NCBI GenBank assembly: GCA_004294385.1 | Contig: REAP01000033.1 | Coordinates: forward strand, 38,566-102,565 | Source: Oscillatoriales cyanobacterium | GTDB lineage: Bacteria; Cyanobacteriota; Cyanobacteriia; Cyanobacteriales; Microcoleaceae | Direction of reading: 5' to 3' | DNA length: 64,000 nucleotides | Part shown: one piece after another, positions 46,147-54,656 of the stretch | Layout: each line of letters opens with the position of its first letter | Position numbering within the stretch: position 1 is the first letter of the stretch | Notes under the pieces: model-generated | Seen by the model: only the letters and a program-made list of their open reading frames with translations | What the model was told of the DNA's origin: nothing | The model's database searches: none | Translations under genes and position numbers: made by a program

Positions 46147-46604
46147 GGTCTAAAGCCTCGTCCTTTTAGGACGGCTTTAATTATCCAGATTCATTCTTTT
46201 TTTCGTTTCCGGCAATCATTATTAATAGCATGGTAAAATAGAGTGATACTACAGGTAGAGTAACCGCTAGCACAAATGGGTAGTCAATCCCAAAATGACT
46301 GGCTAGGAAATAATAATGGTTAGTGGGTGGCGAAAACCACGAAAAACATAGCTAGGGTAACGAACGTAACCCAGACCAGAAAACTCAAATCTTGAATATT
46401 AAACGTACCGTGGGGCACACGGGAACAAGAGAGGAAACTCTCGCTTCGCTTGGGGAGATAAGCCCTCTGGGATTGTCTAAGTTAGGCTCAAAACTTAGTT
46501 CTATTGAACGGGTTTTTGGTTTAAGTAATGCCGAAAGGATAGACAATTTAAAGGTGTATCGGTGAACCAAGAATCCCCGTGCATTCATGCCGGCGAGTGT
46601 CAAT
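46147..46604 (+). mobile_element. Internally deleted IS605-type remnant between minC and minD
   Basis: The left end GGGTCTAAAGCC...GGACGGCTTTAATT and right end GAATCCCCG...CCGGCGAGTGTCA match the inverse of the element at 33911-35305. Only the last ~100 bp of tnpB (from GTGGGGCACAC) survive; the rest is lost or rearranged. Without its own nuclease gene it resembles a trans-mobilisable derivative. A 72-codon reading frame on the minus strand is not a gene. Confidence 0.7.
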
Positions 46605-46627
46605 AAATCTAAAATCTAAAATCGCTT

Positions 46628-47434
46628 ATGGCTCGCATTATTGTTGTTACATCAGGGAAAGGCGGAGTTGGTAAAACCACTTCCACAGCAAATCTTGGCA
46701 TGGCTTTAGCTAAGCGGGGGCGCAGTGTTGCCGTGATTGATGCCGATTTTGGTCTCAGAAACTTAGACTTGCTGCTCGGCTTGGAAAATCGCATTGTTTA
46801 CACCGCACTCGAAGTTCTCGCAGGGGAGTGCAGATTAGAGCAAGCTTTGGTGAAAGATAAGCGACAGCCGCGTTTGGTATTGTTGCCGGCGGCTCAAACT
46901 CGAATGAAAGATGCCATTAGCGCTGAACAAATGAAGCAACTTGTGGGGATGTTGGGCGAAAAATATGATTATATTTTAATCGATTCTCCAGCCGGCATTG
47001 AACAGGGTTTTCAAAATGCGATCGCCCCGGCTCAAGAAGGTATCATTGTCACTACTCCAGAAATTGCTGCTGTCCGTGATGCCGATCGAGTCATCGGTCT
47101 ACTAGAAGCCAACAACGTCAAAAAAATTAGGCTGATTGTCAACCGCATCAGACCTGCAATGGTGCTCGCTAATGATATGATGTCGGTGCAAGACGTGCGG
47201 GAAATCCTCGCCATACCGCTGCTGGGCGTAGTTCCTGACGACGAGCGCGTCATTGTTTCTACAAACCGGGGGGAACCATTGGTTTTGTCAGAAACACCCT
47301 CTTTAGCAGGAACCGCTTTCGACAATATTGCTCGTCGCTTAGAAGGGGAAAAAGTAGATTTTCTCGATCTAAATCCCCGTCCCGAAACCTTTTTCAGTCG
47401 TCTCCGTAAGTTTTTCAATACTAAGATTATGTAG
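46628..47434 (+). CDS. minD: Septum site-determining protein MinD
   Basis: 268 aa, the membrane-associated ParA-type ATPase that recruits MinC and oscillates with MinE. Deviant Walker A VTSGKGGVGKTTSTANLG, switch I VIDADFGLRNLD, switch II YDYILIDSPAGIEQGFQ. The C-terminal amphipathic helix FFSRLRKFFNTKIM is the membrane-targeting sequence. ATG 46628 directly follows the IS remnant by 23 nt. Confidence 0.96.
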   Translation: MARIIVVTSGKGGVGKTTSTANLGMALAKRGRSVAVIDADFGLRNLDLLLGLENRIVYTALEVLAGECRLEQALVKDKRQPRLVLLPAAQTRMKDAISAEQMKQLVGMLGEKYDYILIDSPAGIEQGFQNAIAPAQEGIIVTTPEIAAVRDADRVIGLLEANNVKKIRLIVNRIRPAMVLANDMMSVQDVREILAIPLLGVVPDDERVIVSTNRGEPLVLSETPSLAGTAFDNIARRLEGEKVDFLDLNPRPETFFSRLRKFFNTKIM

Positions 47435-47478
47435 TCTGTCGTAAAAATTGCCATGAGGCTTTCACAAATAACGACCTT

Positions 47479-47575
47479 CCTTCTTCCTGACATCCGTTAC
47501 ATCCGTTACATAATCCGTTGCCGAACATCCGTTAAATCCGTTACAAAATCCGTTGCCGAACTTCCTTCTTCTATG
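47479..47575. repeat. ATCCGTTAC/ATCCGTTGC tandem units between minD and minE
   Basis: About eight units of ATCCGTTACAT/AATCCGTTGCCGAA with two TTCCTTC motifs. The same type reappears at 49466-49560 upstream of pilT. Confidence 0.8.
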
Positions 47576-47602
47576 CCTAGCCCTTGACAACCGATCCAAA
47601 TC

Positions 47603-47926
47603 ATGATATATACACTTCTCGAACGACTTTTCCCGCGCACGTCAGACAATAGCCGCGATGAGGTAAAACGCCGCCTCAAACTGGTTCTCGCCCATGATAG
47701 GTCAGAACTCAGCCCAGAAATGATTGAGTCAATGCGCCGAGAAATTCTAGAGGTGGTGTCTCGGTACGTGGAAATTGATACTACGGAGTCGGAGTTTTCC
47801 CTCGCTAGCGACCAACGGGCCACGTCTCTGATTGCCAATCTCCCCATCCGGCGAGTCAGAGTCGAACGTTCACCGGAGTATGTACCAGAAGATCTAGTCG
47901 AAGCTCTTCCCGACACTACAGACTAA
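47603..47926 (+). CDS. minE: Cell division topological specificity factor MinE
   Basis: 107 aa. MinE stimulates MinD ATPase. The N-terminal anti-MinCD region ([36 protein letters not shown]) and the topological domain ([22 protein letters not shown]) are clear. ATG 47603 gives the standard N-terminus. The tail beyond residue 80 ([21 protein letters not shown]) is acidic and variable. Confidence 0.95.
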   Translation: MIYTLLERLFPRTSDNSRDEVKRRLKLVLAHDRSELSPEMIESMRREILEVVSRYVEIDTTESEFSLASDQRATSLIANLPIRRVRVERSPEYVPEDLVEALPDTTD

Positions 47927-48058
47927 CATCGAAGTCTTGTGATAGCTTCTCACAATAGAAGTCAAATTTTTGTTTCAACTCCGAGGGTGGAAAAATTTTG
48001 AGTGTTTCATTTTAAACTATTAAAGCTGTCGTTTTTTGTCTTTCTGCCGTCTCCCTAC

Positions 48059-49240
48059 TTAATAATTAATCGCTCTTTCCAGTGGTGATTGTAACTGAAG
48101 TTCTAAAGGTCGATCGGACCTAATTTCTAGGCCAAGAAAATCATTTTTTACTAACATTTTTTCGCCGATTTCCGCAGTGGTTCTCGGCCAGAGTACCCAA
48201 CGACTTCCTTGGGTAAGAGCGTTTAAGTTTGCAGACTCTTTGATATCATGCTGAGTTAGCCAAATAATCGGCAGTTTGGGCAGTCTCTCAACAACATCTT
48301 CCCCTGCATTAACTGCTGCTAAAGTTTCCAAAACTACCCGGTTCCCCGATACGATTCCAGTTCCGGCAGTCCAAAGTTTGACGTTTAACAAACGCTTGCT
48401 AGCATAGAAATAAAGGGACGCAGCTACTGTCACGGCTCGTTCAAATTCCTTTGGTTCCCAGGTGGCACCGCTGTCGAGAGCAATAATAATTTCTTGACCG
48501 CCGGCTGCAACTTCCAACTCCCGCACCCGCAGTTCCCCGTAGCGGGCGCTGGTGCGCCAGTGAATCAGTCTGGTGGGGTCTCCGTGTCGGTAGGGTCTCA
48601 GGTTACGGGTGAGGCCTTCTGTAGCATTTTGCGATCTGCTACGATCGTACAATTGCGGACTGTCTTCTTGACCGATGCGATCGATCAAAGGACAAGTGCT
48701 CAACGGCAAAACCTGCGGGTAAACCACCGCCACCGCCTTAACCGGGTGGCTGCGTCGGCACCAAAATAACCCCAAAGGTGCTGCTGTCCTCAAGTACACC
48801 TCCTGCCAGCGATAAACGCCCCGCCGCTGGACTTCCAGGTAGTATGTATCCGTGTAAATACTGTGGGCTGCTATGACTTCGATCGCGCGAACAACCTGCT
48901 TTCCCAGTACAAATGGCAAGATGTCCACCACTTGCAACAGGGTTTTAGGTTCCTGGGAGCGATTTTCGATTTCTAGTTCGATCGTAATTTGGTCGCCCAC
49001 ACTCACAGGCTCGATCGCACAACGGCGGACTTGCAACGAATGGAGCGATCGAGTCGATAAAAACGCCGCTATTCCCAACAGCGCCAAACTCCCACCGCTG
49101 AGCGCGTACAGCCACCCAGACATTGTATTAGTAGCAGCACCAAAAAAGAAAACAGTCAACCCGATCAACAGCCCGCCCGCATAAGCAGGAGTTACAGCGC
49201 GAGTTTCGAGCCAGTCGGCAATTTGGTGACCAATGTTCAT
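48059..49240 (-). CDS. DUF58 domain protein
   Basis: 393 aa. Two hydrophobic helices lie at residues 18-65 (AYAGGLLIGLTVFFFGAATN; GGSLALLGIAAFLS), then a beta-rich stretch and the DUF58 signature PYRHGDPTRLIHWRTSARYGEL at about 215-240. DUF58 proteins resemble von Willebrand A-type folds and are usually encoded beside MoxR ATPases and transglutaminases; none is found here. A cell-envelope or chaperone role is inferred. ATG 49238-49240. Downstream it converges with minE, with 130 bp between. Confidence 0.9.
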   Translation of the reverse strand: MNIGHQIADWLETRAVTPAYAGGLLIGLTVFFFGAATNTMSGWLYALSGGSLALLGIAAFLSTRSLHSLQVRRCAIEPVSVGDQITIELEIENRSQEPKTLLQVVDILPFVLGKQVVRAIEVIAAHSIYTDTYYLEVQRRGVYRWQEVYLRTAAPLGLFWCRRSHPVKAVAVVYPQVLPLSTCPLIDRIGQEDSPQLYDRSRSQNATEGLTRNLRPYRHGDPTRLIHWRTSARYGELRVRELEVAAGGQEIIIALDSGATWEPKEFERAVTVAASLYFYASKRLLNVKLWTAGTGIVSGNRVVLETLAAVNAGEDVVERLPKLPIIWLTQHDIKESANLNALTQGSRWVLWPRTTAEIGEKMLVKNDFLGLEIRSDRPLELQLQSPLERAINY

Positions 49241-49264
49241 AGCTGTTTAAATTGTTAGTAATGG

Positions 49265-49574
49265 TTAATCAAAGGCATTCTTAATCACTGAAATCCTGGC
49301 TATTATCCCTTCTTCCTTCTTCGGTTCCTGAGCGTAGTCGAAGGACTTTCTTCCTTCTTCGGTTCCTGAGCGTAGTCGAAGGACTTTCTTCCTTCTTCGG
49401 TTCCTGAGAGGACTTTCTTCCTTCTTCGGTTCCTGAGCGTAGTCGAAGGACTTTCTTCCTTCTTCCTTCAATCCGTTACAGAATCCGTTGCCAAACTTCC
49501 TTCAATCCGTTACATCCGTTAAATCCGTTACAGAATCCGTTGCCGAACTTCCTTCTTCCTTGGAGACGAAAAAA
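49265..49574. repeat. Heptamer and palindrome tract upstream of pilT
   Basis: Four units of TTCTTCGGTTCCTGAG with GCGTAGTCGAAGGACTT (49316-49455), followed by ATCCGTTAC/ATCCGTTGC units to 49550. Minus-strand reading gives a repetitive KSFDYAQEPKKEE product, which I consider spurious. This tract forms the pilT leader. Confidence 0.85.
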
Positions 49575-50852
49575 ATGAACCCACTAGATAATCCTACACC
49601 CGTTCGACCAGACGCTCAAGCCCGCCGTACACCGCCACCGCCACCACCCTTGGCAGGGAATCATCCAGCGCCACCCCCAGCACCCGCAGCGGCGCCCGCA
49701 GCCCAGCGACAGCCAGAAGTTCCCCTCAGTACGATCGAACAAATGGTCAGAGATGCCCATACCGCGGCCGCTTCCGACATTCACATTCGAGTCGGCCAAG
49801 TACCTCGATTTCGGATTCGGGGCGTGATGCAACTAGCGATGAATCATGTCAAAGTAACCCCAGAAATTTTTGAACAATACTTAGCAGAAATGTTCAGTTC
49901 CGAACAGCGAAAACAGTTCACAACTACCAAAGAATTAGATGCAGCAATTTTTTATCCTGGCTTCGTCCGGTGTCGGGTAAACTGTTTTGATTCTCTGAAT
50001 GGTGGTGCCATAGTATTGCGTTTGATCAATCTGGAAATACCTACTATCGATGCCATGAGGTTGCCAGAAGTTCTCAAAAATATCATCCTGCGATCCCAGG
50101 GATTAATATTAGTTACCGGGCCTACTGGTTCGGGAAAATCGACAACAGTAGCTGCGATGATCGACCACCTCAACCAGATGGAACAAAAGCACGTAGTTAC
50201 CATTGAAGACCCGATCGAATTCATTCACCCTTCTAAGAAATGCTTAGTCAGCCAGAGGGAAGTAGGCTTACACACCCACGAGTTTCAACAGGCATTGCGG
50301 GCTGTCTTGCGGGAAGACCCCGATGTCATTCTAATTGGCGAAATGCGCGATCGCGTCACCATCAATACAGCCTTACAAGCAGCTCAAACTGGTCACTTAG
50401 TATTAGGAACTCTGCACACACGCAGCGCCATCAATGCTATCAACCGCTTGTTGAATATGTATCCGCCCGAAGAACAGCAGGCGATGCGGATTCAAATTTG
50501 CGACTCTTTGGTAGCAGTAGTTGCCCAACTTTTGTTACCAACCGTTGACAACCGCCGCGTCGCAGTTCACGACATTTTGGTGAATACACCTGCTATGCAC
50601 GATTACTTGATGAAAGGTGATGATGACGAGGCTTTCCGGTTGATGGAACATGATACTTATGAGGGAATGCAGATTATCAACCAAGCTCTTTACGCACTTG
50701 TACTTGAGGGCAGAGTTACGATCGAAGAAGCAGCAAAAGCGTCTCCCGAAGCGACCGATTTAGACCGTCGCTTGCGGACAGGAGGCTACGATGCTGCGGA
50801 CGCTCGCGGCTTTGAAGGTAGCAAAAAAGAACGGCGCGTTACTTCTAGGTAG
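49575..50852 (+). CDS. pilT: Type IV pilus retraction ATPase PilT
   Basis: 425 aa from ATG 49575 (MNPLDNPTPVRPDAQARRTP), preceded by GGAGACG; the upstream open frame from TTG 49488 is repeat-derived. PilT disassembles pili for twitching motility and DNA uptake. The N-terminal 55 residues are Pro/Ala rich. Conserved motifs: Walker A VTGPTGSGKSTTV, Asp box VVTIEDPIEFIH, Walker B EDPDVILIGEMRD, His box QTGHLVLGTLHT and the C-terminal AIRNLI region replaced by GMQIINQALYAL. With the Wsp-like cluster in the same window it fits a surface-living, gliding filament. No other pil gene adjoins. Confidence 0.92.
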   Translation: MNPLDNPTPVRPDAQARRTPPPPPPLAGNHPAPPPAPAAAPAAQRQPEVPLSTIEQMVRDAHTAAASDIHIRVGQVPRFRIRGVMQLAMNHVKVTPEIFEQYLAEMFSSEQRKQFTTTKELDAAIFYPGFVRCRVNCFDSLNGGAIVLRLINLEIPTIDAMRLPEVLKNIILRSQGLILVTGPTGSGKSTTVAAMIDHLNQMEQKHVVTIEDPIEFIHPSKKCLVSQREVGLHTHEFQQALRAVLREDPDVILIGEMRDRVTINTALQAAQTGHLVLGTLHTRSAINAINRLLNMYPPEEQQAMRIQICDSLVAVVAQLLLPTVDNRRVAVHDILVNTPAMHDYLMKGDDDEAFRLMEHDTYEGMQIINQALYALVLEGRVTIEEAAKASPEATDLDRRLRTGGYDAADARGFEGSKKERRVTSR

Positions 50853-51210
50853 CAGAATTTGTAGGGGCAAACCCCCCGTGGTTGCCCCATATATATAGCT
50901 CGAAAAAGTGAGGTATGCCCTATGCCCTATGCCCTATGCCCTATGCCCTATGCCCTATGCCCGACAGTACCTCATCTTTCTGAGAAAGGCTATATATTCA
51001 TAAGATTTAATATTAAGTTTTTTTAACAACCGCCTGACTTTACATTAACTTTAAAATTTGAGCTAAAATCCTCTGTTATTGCAAAGAAATGGTAAAGATC
51101 TGTTGTGAGTGTTGCTAAGCTCTAACCAGTTAAGATTATAGTTGTAATAAGATTTTTTTTGTAGAAAACGTTCCGATAAAGTATATTTTTTAAATCAAAG
51201 GAGCCAAAAA
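50853..51210. other. Intergenic region, pilT to SDR gene
   Basis: Contains GGGGCAAACCCCCCGTGGTTGCCCC hairpin-like sequence (50873-50887), seven CCCTATG units (50915-50962) and a long AT-rich stretch (50990-51195) that probably holds the promoter and leader of the next gene. AAGGAG at 51199-51204 is its ribosome binding site. Confidence 0.6.
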
Positions 51211-52833
51211 GTGAAGATTGCATCTAACACCTCAGAAGTATTTAGTAAAGCCGAAATCATCGATCGCATCCAACAGCTAGTTCCCCCAGGCTCTCCCGAA
51301 CCTAAAAACCCTGAAATCCTTGCTACTCTTCAAACTTTGACCGCACAGTTAATCGCAGCCTACAAAGCCGACGGACAATTAGAAAGCGAACCTTTTGACG
51401 ACGTGCGCGATCGCACCGTTCACCTCTACACCACCGAAGTCAGTAACAAACTCAAAGGAAAAACCATCCTAGTCACCGGCGGCGAAGGATGCGTCGGCAA
51501 TTTCTTAATTGAAAAACTCCTCGAACTAGGCGCAAATCAAATCATTTGCGCCGACAAAGCCCGATGTCAAAACCCAGAAGAAACCCACCCTATTTTCGAG
51601 CGAAAAGGCACTGTCACCTTCTATGCTGCGGACATTCGCAACTTTGAAGCCCTAAAACACATATTTGAAGTAGAAAAGCCAGATATTGTCTTTCACCTAG
51701 CAGCTCAACGATCCCCCGGACTAGCTGAAATCCAAATCCGAGAAACAGTTACAACTAGCCTTTTGGGAACCCAAAATGTCATCCAACTCTGCGAAGAATA
51801 CGACATAGAAAACTGCATATTTTCTTCCACAGGTAAAACATCTCGATATTTTACCACCGAAGTTTACGCCGCTTCCAAAAAGTTTGCCGAATGGCAATTT
51901 GCCAGAGCAGCTCAAGCCGGAAACGTCACTTACGGAATGGTTCGCTTTACTCATATGTTGGAAAACAGCTTGTTCTGCGAACAAATGTCCAACAAAGTCA
52001 AGCAAAGTAAGACTGTCAACGTTCACGCTCCCCACCGCTACGTCACCGCTCAAAATTTGGTCGAAGCCGTACATTTATTGTTGAACGGACTGGTTTTATC
52101 AGTTCCTGGAAAACTCAGATTTCTGACAGTCCGAAATCTTGGTTGGCCCACAGAAACTTTGGAAGTAGCACTCTACAAAATACTTGAGTCAGGCAAAAAT
52201 ATCCCGATTTATTTTCAAGGACTTTTACCAGGCTATGAAGAACCATTTTTCATGGGACAATTTGATTGGAGCAAACCTACAGAAATTCACCTGCTAATTA
52301 ATGTTCTGGAAGACCCTTTTAGAATAGTCGAGGATTGTGGCGATATAGTCAGTGCAGAAGTAGCTCCTTTTTCTTTGCAGGTATTCGACAGACAAGTGTC
52401 GCACCTGGAAAGCTTAATTAGCAATCCAGATTTTCCAGAAGCGCAAATTAAACAAGTTCTGGTAGCCGCCGAAAAACAAGTGATTGCTTCCTCTTTCGCG
52501 TGGAGTTCAGCCCCAGATTTGTTGAAAATTTTGCAGTCGGGAATCAATCCGAAGAAATTGCAAGGTTACGGAACAGATATCGCTGACTATAACGAGATTA
52601 TCCAGCTACTTGTACAAGGAATGTACGGCCGACTTAATGCAGAAGTGTTGTACAATGCTGAAGTTACTGCTGATGAATTTGATGAATTAATTGAAAGTCT
52701 GTCAACGGTGGATTCTATTGGAGTGGAGGTGCAGTATTTGCGATCGGTATCCAAAAGTTCCAAAGAATTTACAGAACTACCACTGTGCATTCAAAAAAAA
52801 TCAGACCCTTTTGTTCTCCGCGATGCAGCTTAA
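51211..52833 (+). CDS. Extended SDR / NAD-dependent epimerase-dehydratase
   Basis: 540 aa from GTG 51211 with AAGGAG 7 nt upstream. Residues about 85-330 are an extended SDR domain: ILVTGGEGCVGNFLIEKLLE (nucleotide-binding loop), IVFHLAAQRSPGLAEI and YAASKKFAEW with the catalytic Tyr-x3-Lys. It resembles CapD/FlaA1-type polysaccharide epimerases or dehydratases, but the N-terminal 80 residues (KAEIIDRIQQLVPPGSPE) and the C-terminal 200 residues (LRFLTVRNL to the end, with VTADEFDELIESL) are not typical of them. Probably a nucleotide-sugar enzyme; substrate unknown. No partner gene nearby. The long AT-rich leader suggests regulated expression. Confidence 0.75.
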   Translation: MKIASNTSEVFSKAEIIDRIQQLVPPGSPEPKNPEILATLQTLTAQLIAAYKADGQLESEPFDDVRDRTVHLYTTEVSNKLKGKTILVTGGEGCVGNFLIEKLLELGANQIICADKARCQNPEETHPIFERKGTVTFYAADIRNFEALKHIFEVEKPDIVFHLAAQRSPGLAEIQIRETVTTSLLGTQNVIQLCEEYDIENCIFSSTGKTSRYFTTEVYAASKKFAEWQFARAAQAGNVTYGMVRFTHMLENSLFCEQMSNKVKQSKTVNVHAPHRYVTAQNLVEAVHLLLNGLVLSVPGKLRFLTVRNLGWPTETLEVALYKILESGKNIPIYFQGLLPGYEEPFFMGQFDWSKPTEIHLLINVLEDPFRIVEDCGDIVSAEVAPFSLQVFDRQVSHLESLISNPDFPEAQIKQVLVAAEKQVIASSFAWSSAPDLLKILQSGINPKKLQGYGTDIADYNEIIQLLVQGMYGRLNAEVLYNAEVTADEFDELIESLSTVDSIGVEVQYLRSVSKSSKEFTELPLCIQKKSDPFVLRDAA

Positions 52834-53318
52834 CACCTGTAGCACTAAGACTCAAAAAATCCGGTTTCTATCAATACAGCGTATCCCAGGTTTATGAAGT
52901 AGGGACACTCAAGCGTGTCCCTAGGTGTCAACTTAAGGTCAAACCCATAGTCCGGCTCTTGTTTAAACCCCCGCCTCAAAGCTAAAGTCGTCGGTCGCCG
53001 ACTAATGAGTTCTTCAGTCCTCTTTGAGAGGACTGTCTTCTATTAGACAGGGGTTTAAACCCCTGGCGGACTCCCGGCTCACAGACGAACTTGGCGGGCT
53101 GACAGCTTAAGTTGACACTCCTTGGGCTTGGCCTTAGTCCTTACGGGGATTGGATGTGCAGGGTGCATCAATATATTGGCATATTGGCAAAATTCACATG
53201 ATATGCTACCTTGGATAGCGTGACTAAATCAGTTGCCAAGTATAATTTAATAAAACTATTTTGATTAGATTCTGCTCATGACCGTAGAAAATAAAAATAA
53301 AATTAAGGTACTAAATTT
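52834..53318. other. Repeat-containing spacer before GT2 gene
   Basis: About 480 bp. It holds an AATCCGGTTTCTATC motif near 52858, the GGGACAC...GTGTCCC inverted pair (52901-52922), the family-2 hairpin element (52948-53073) and an AT-rich promoter region (53160-53300) before GTG 53319. No gene seen. Confidence 0.6.
52948..53073. repeat. Interspersed hairpin element (family 2), inverse copy
   Basis: AGTCCGGCTCTTG...CCTCAAAGCTAAAGTC...GAGTTCTTCAGTCCTC...ATTAGACAGGGGTTTAAACCCC..GCGGACT. It is the reverse complement of the arrangement at 42100-42235, with different loop sequences and conserved GAGTTCTTCAGT and ATTAGACAGGGGTT blocks. Confidence 0.75.
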
Positions 53319-54524
53319 GTGCAAATTAATCAGCTAGCGTTCCTATTTATTGATGTGATCCTATTTGCGATCGCCCTAATTCTCCTAATTCCCGTCGCAG
53401 TTCTATTTCTAGAATGCACCGCAGCCTTATTATCAGGCCCAAACCAAACATCCGAAACTAAATCGCCCCGTCCCAAAATAGCCGTTCTAATTCCCGCTTA
53501 CAACGAAGCAGCAGGAATTGCAGCCACAATATCCACAATATTGCCGCAGCTAACAACCCAAGATCGCCTTCTAGTCATCGCAGACAACTGTACCGACGAA
53601 ACAGCAGAAATTGCCCGTAACTGTGGCGCAAGCGCGATCGAGCGCCAAGACACCGAACGCAAAGGCAAGGGATACGCCCTAGATTTCGGCTTAGAGTCGA
53701 TCGCCTCCAACCCCCCAGAAGTAGTAATCATGGTTGACGCAGACTGTATCTGTCAGCCAGACGCCTTAGAGACATTAGCCAGAGTTGCAGTTGCTTCCAA
53801 ACGGCCAGTCCAAGCAACTTATCTCATGGAACAGCCACCAAATCCTACTCCGAAAGATTCCATTTCTGCCTTAGCATTTCTAGTAAAAAACTTAGTCCGA
53901 CCCAGCGGCTTAAAACAGCTAGGATTCCCATCATTGCTAACAGGAACAGGCATGGCTTTTCCCTGGTCAATCATCCGATCGGTTTCCCTAGCCAGCAGCA
54001 ATATTGTCGAAGATATGCAAATGAGTCTGGATTTGGCGATCGCCGGATCTCCAACCATGTTCTGCCCCGAAGCCAGAGTCACCGGGTGTTTACCACAGCA
54101 GCAGGAAGCCGCCAAAACTCAAAGAACCCGATGGGAGCACGGACACATCCAGACACTATTAACCCAAACTCCCCGCCTGACAACAGCCTCTGTCCAACAA
54201 AAACGATTTGACTTATTTGCGATCGCCCTCGACCTATCCGTCCCTCCGCTGTCGCTATTAGTCGCCATCTGGCTAGCAGCTTTTGCAGCCTCATTACTAG
54301 CAGCAACCTTCGGAACATCACCAATTCCTGCTATCTTGTTAGCAATACAAGGAATACTAATTTTAGTTTCAATTGTCGGCGCTTGGGCTAAATTTGGGCG
54401 TGCCGATATTTCTGGTTCCACCCTGTTATCCGTACCCTTTTACATCCTCTGGAAAATCCCTTTGTATTTCGGTTTTCTTCTGAAGCGACAAACCAAATGG
54501 ATACGCACAGAACGTGATGTTTGA
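53319..54524 (+). CDS. Glycosyltransferase family 2, processive type
   Basis: 401 aa from GTG 53319. N-terminal membrane helix (FLFIDVILFAIALILLIPVAV), then a GT-A domain: IAVLIPAYNEAAGIAATI, LLVIADNCTDETAEIA, the VMVDADCICQPDALE D-x-D motif, an EDMQMSLDLA acidic motif and QRTRWEHGH equivalent to QxxRW. Two or three C-terminal helices follow. The architecture is that of processive beta-glycosyltransferases or glycolipid synthases; polymer and acceptor are unknown. It converges with the giant kinase across a strong hairpin. Confidence 0.9.
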   Translation: MQINQLAFLFIDVILFAIALILLIPVAVLFLECTAALLSGPNQTSETKSPRPKIAVLIPAYNEAAGIAATISTILPQLTTQDRLLVIADNCTDETAEIARNCGASAIERQDTERKGKGYALDFGLESIASNPPEVVIMVDADCICQPDALETLARVAVASKRPVQATYLMEQPPNPTPKDSISALAFLVKNLVRPSGLKQLGFPSLLTGTGMAFPWSIIRSVSLASSNIVEDMQMSLDLAIAGSPTMFCPEARVTGCLPQQQEAAKTQRTRWEHGHIQTLLTQTPRLTTASVQQKRFDLFAIALDLSVPPLSLLVAIWLAAFAASLLAATFGTSPIPAILLAIQGILILVSIVGAWAKFGRADISGSTLLSVPFYILWKIPLYFGFLLKRQTKWIRTERDV

Positions 54525-54555
54525 AAATTATTACAGAACTTACGCATGGGGGTCT

Positions 54556-54622
54556 AGAAACCGGGTTTTTTTACGAGAATACTTCACTGTGAGCAGCAGA
54601 TTAAGTAAAAAACCCGGTTTCT
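54556..54622. terminator. Bidirectional hairpin between convergent genes
   Basis: AGAAACCGGGTTTTTT and AAAAAACCCGGTTTCT are 14-16 bp inverted arms, T-rich on both strands, in the 132-bp gap between a plus-strand and a minus-strand gene. The AAACCGGGTTTTTT arm is also an interspersed repeat (compare near 31010). Confidence 0.6.
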
Positions 54623-54656
54623 TTGGTAAAAGTGTATCCAGGACTATAAAAAAAGC

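Noticed and set aside
46385..46603. 72-codon minus-strand frame between minC and minD
   Set aside because: It lies within the IS605 remnant and is antisense to the surviving tnpB tail.
49265..49471. Minus-strand frame with KSFDYAQEPKKEE repeats
   Set aside because: A translation of the TTCTTCGGTTCCTGAG tandem units; no start signal and no conserved features.
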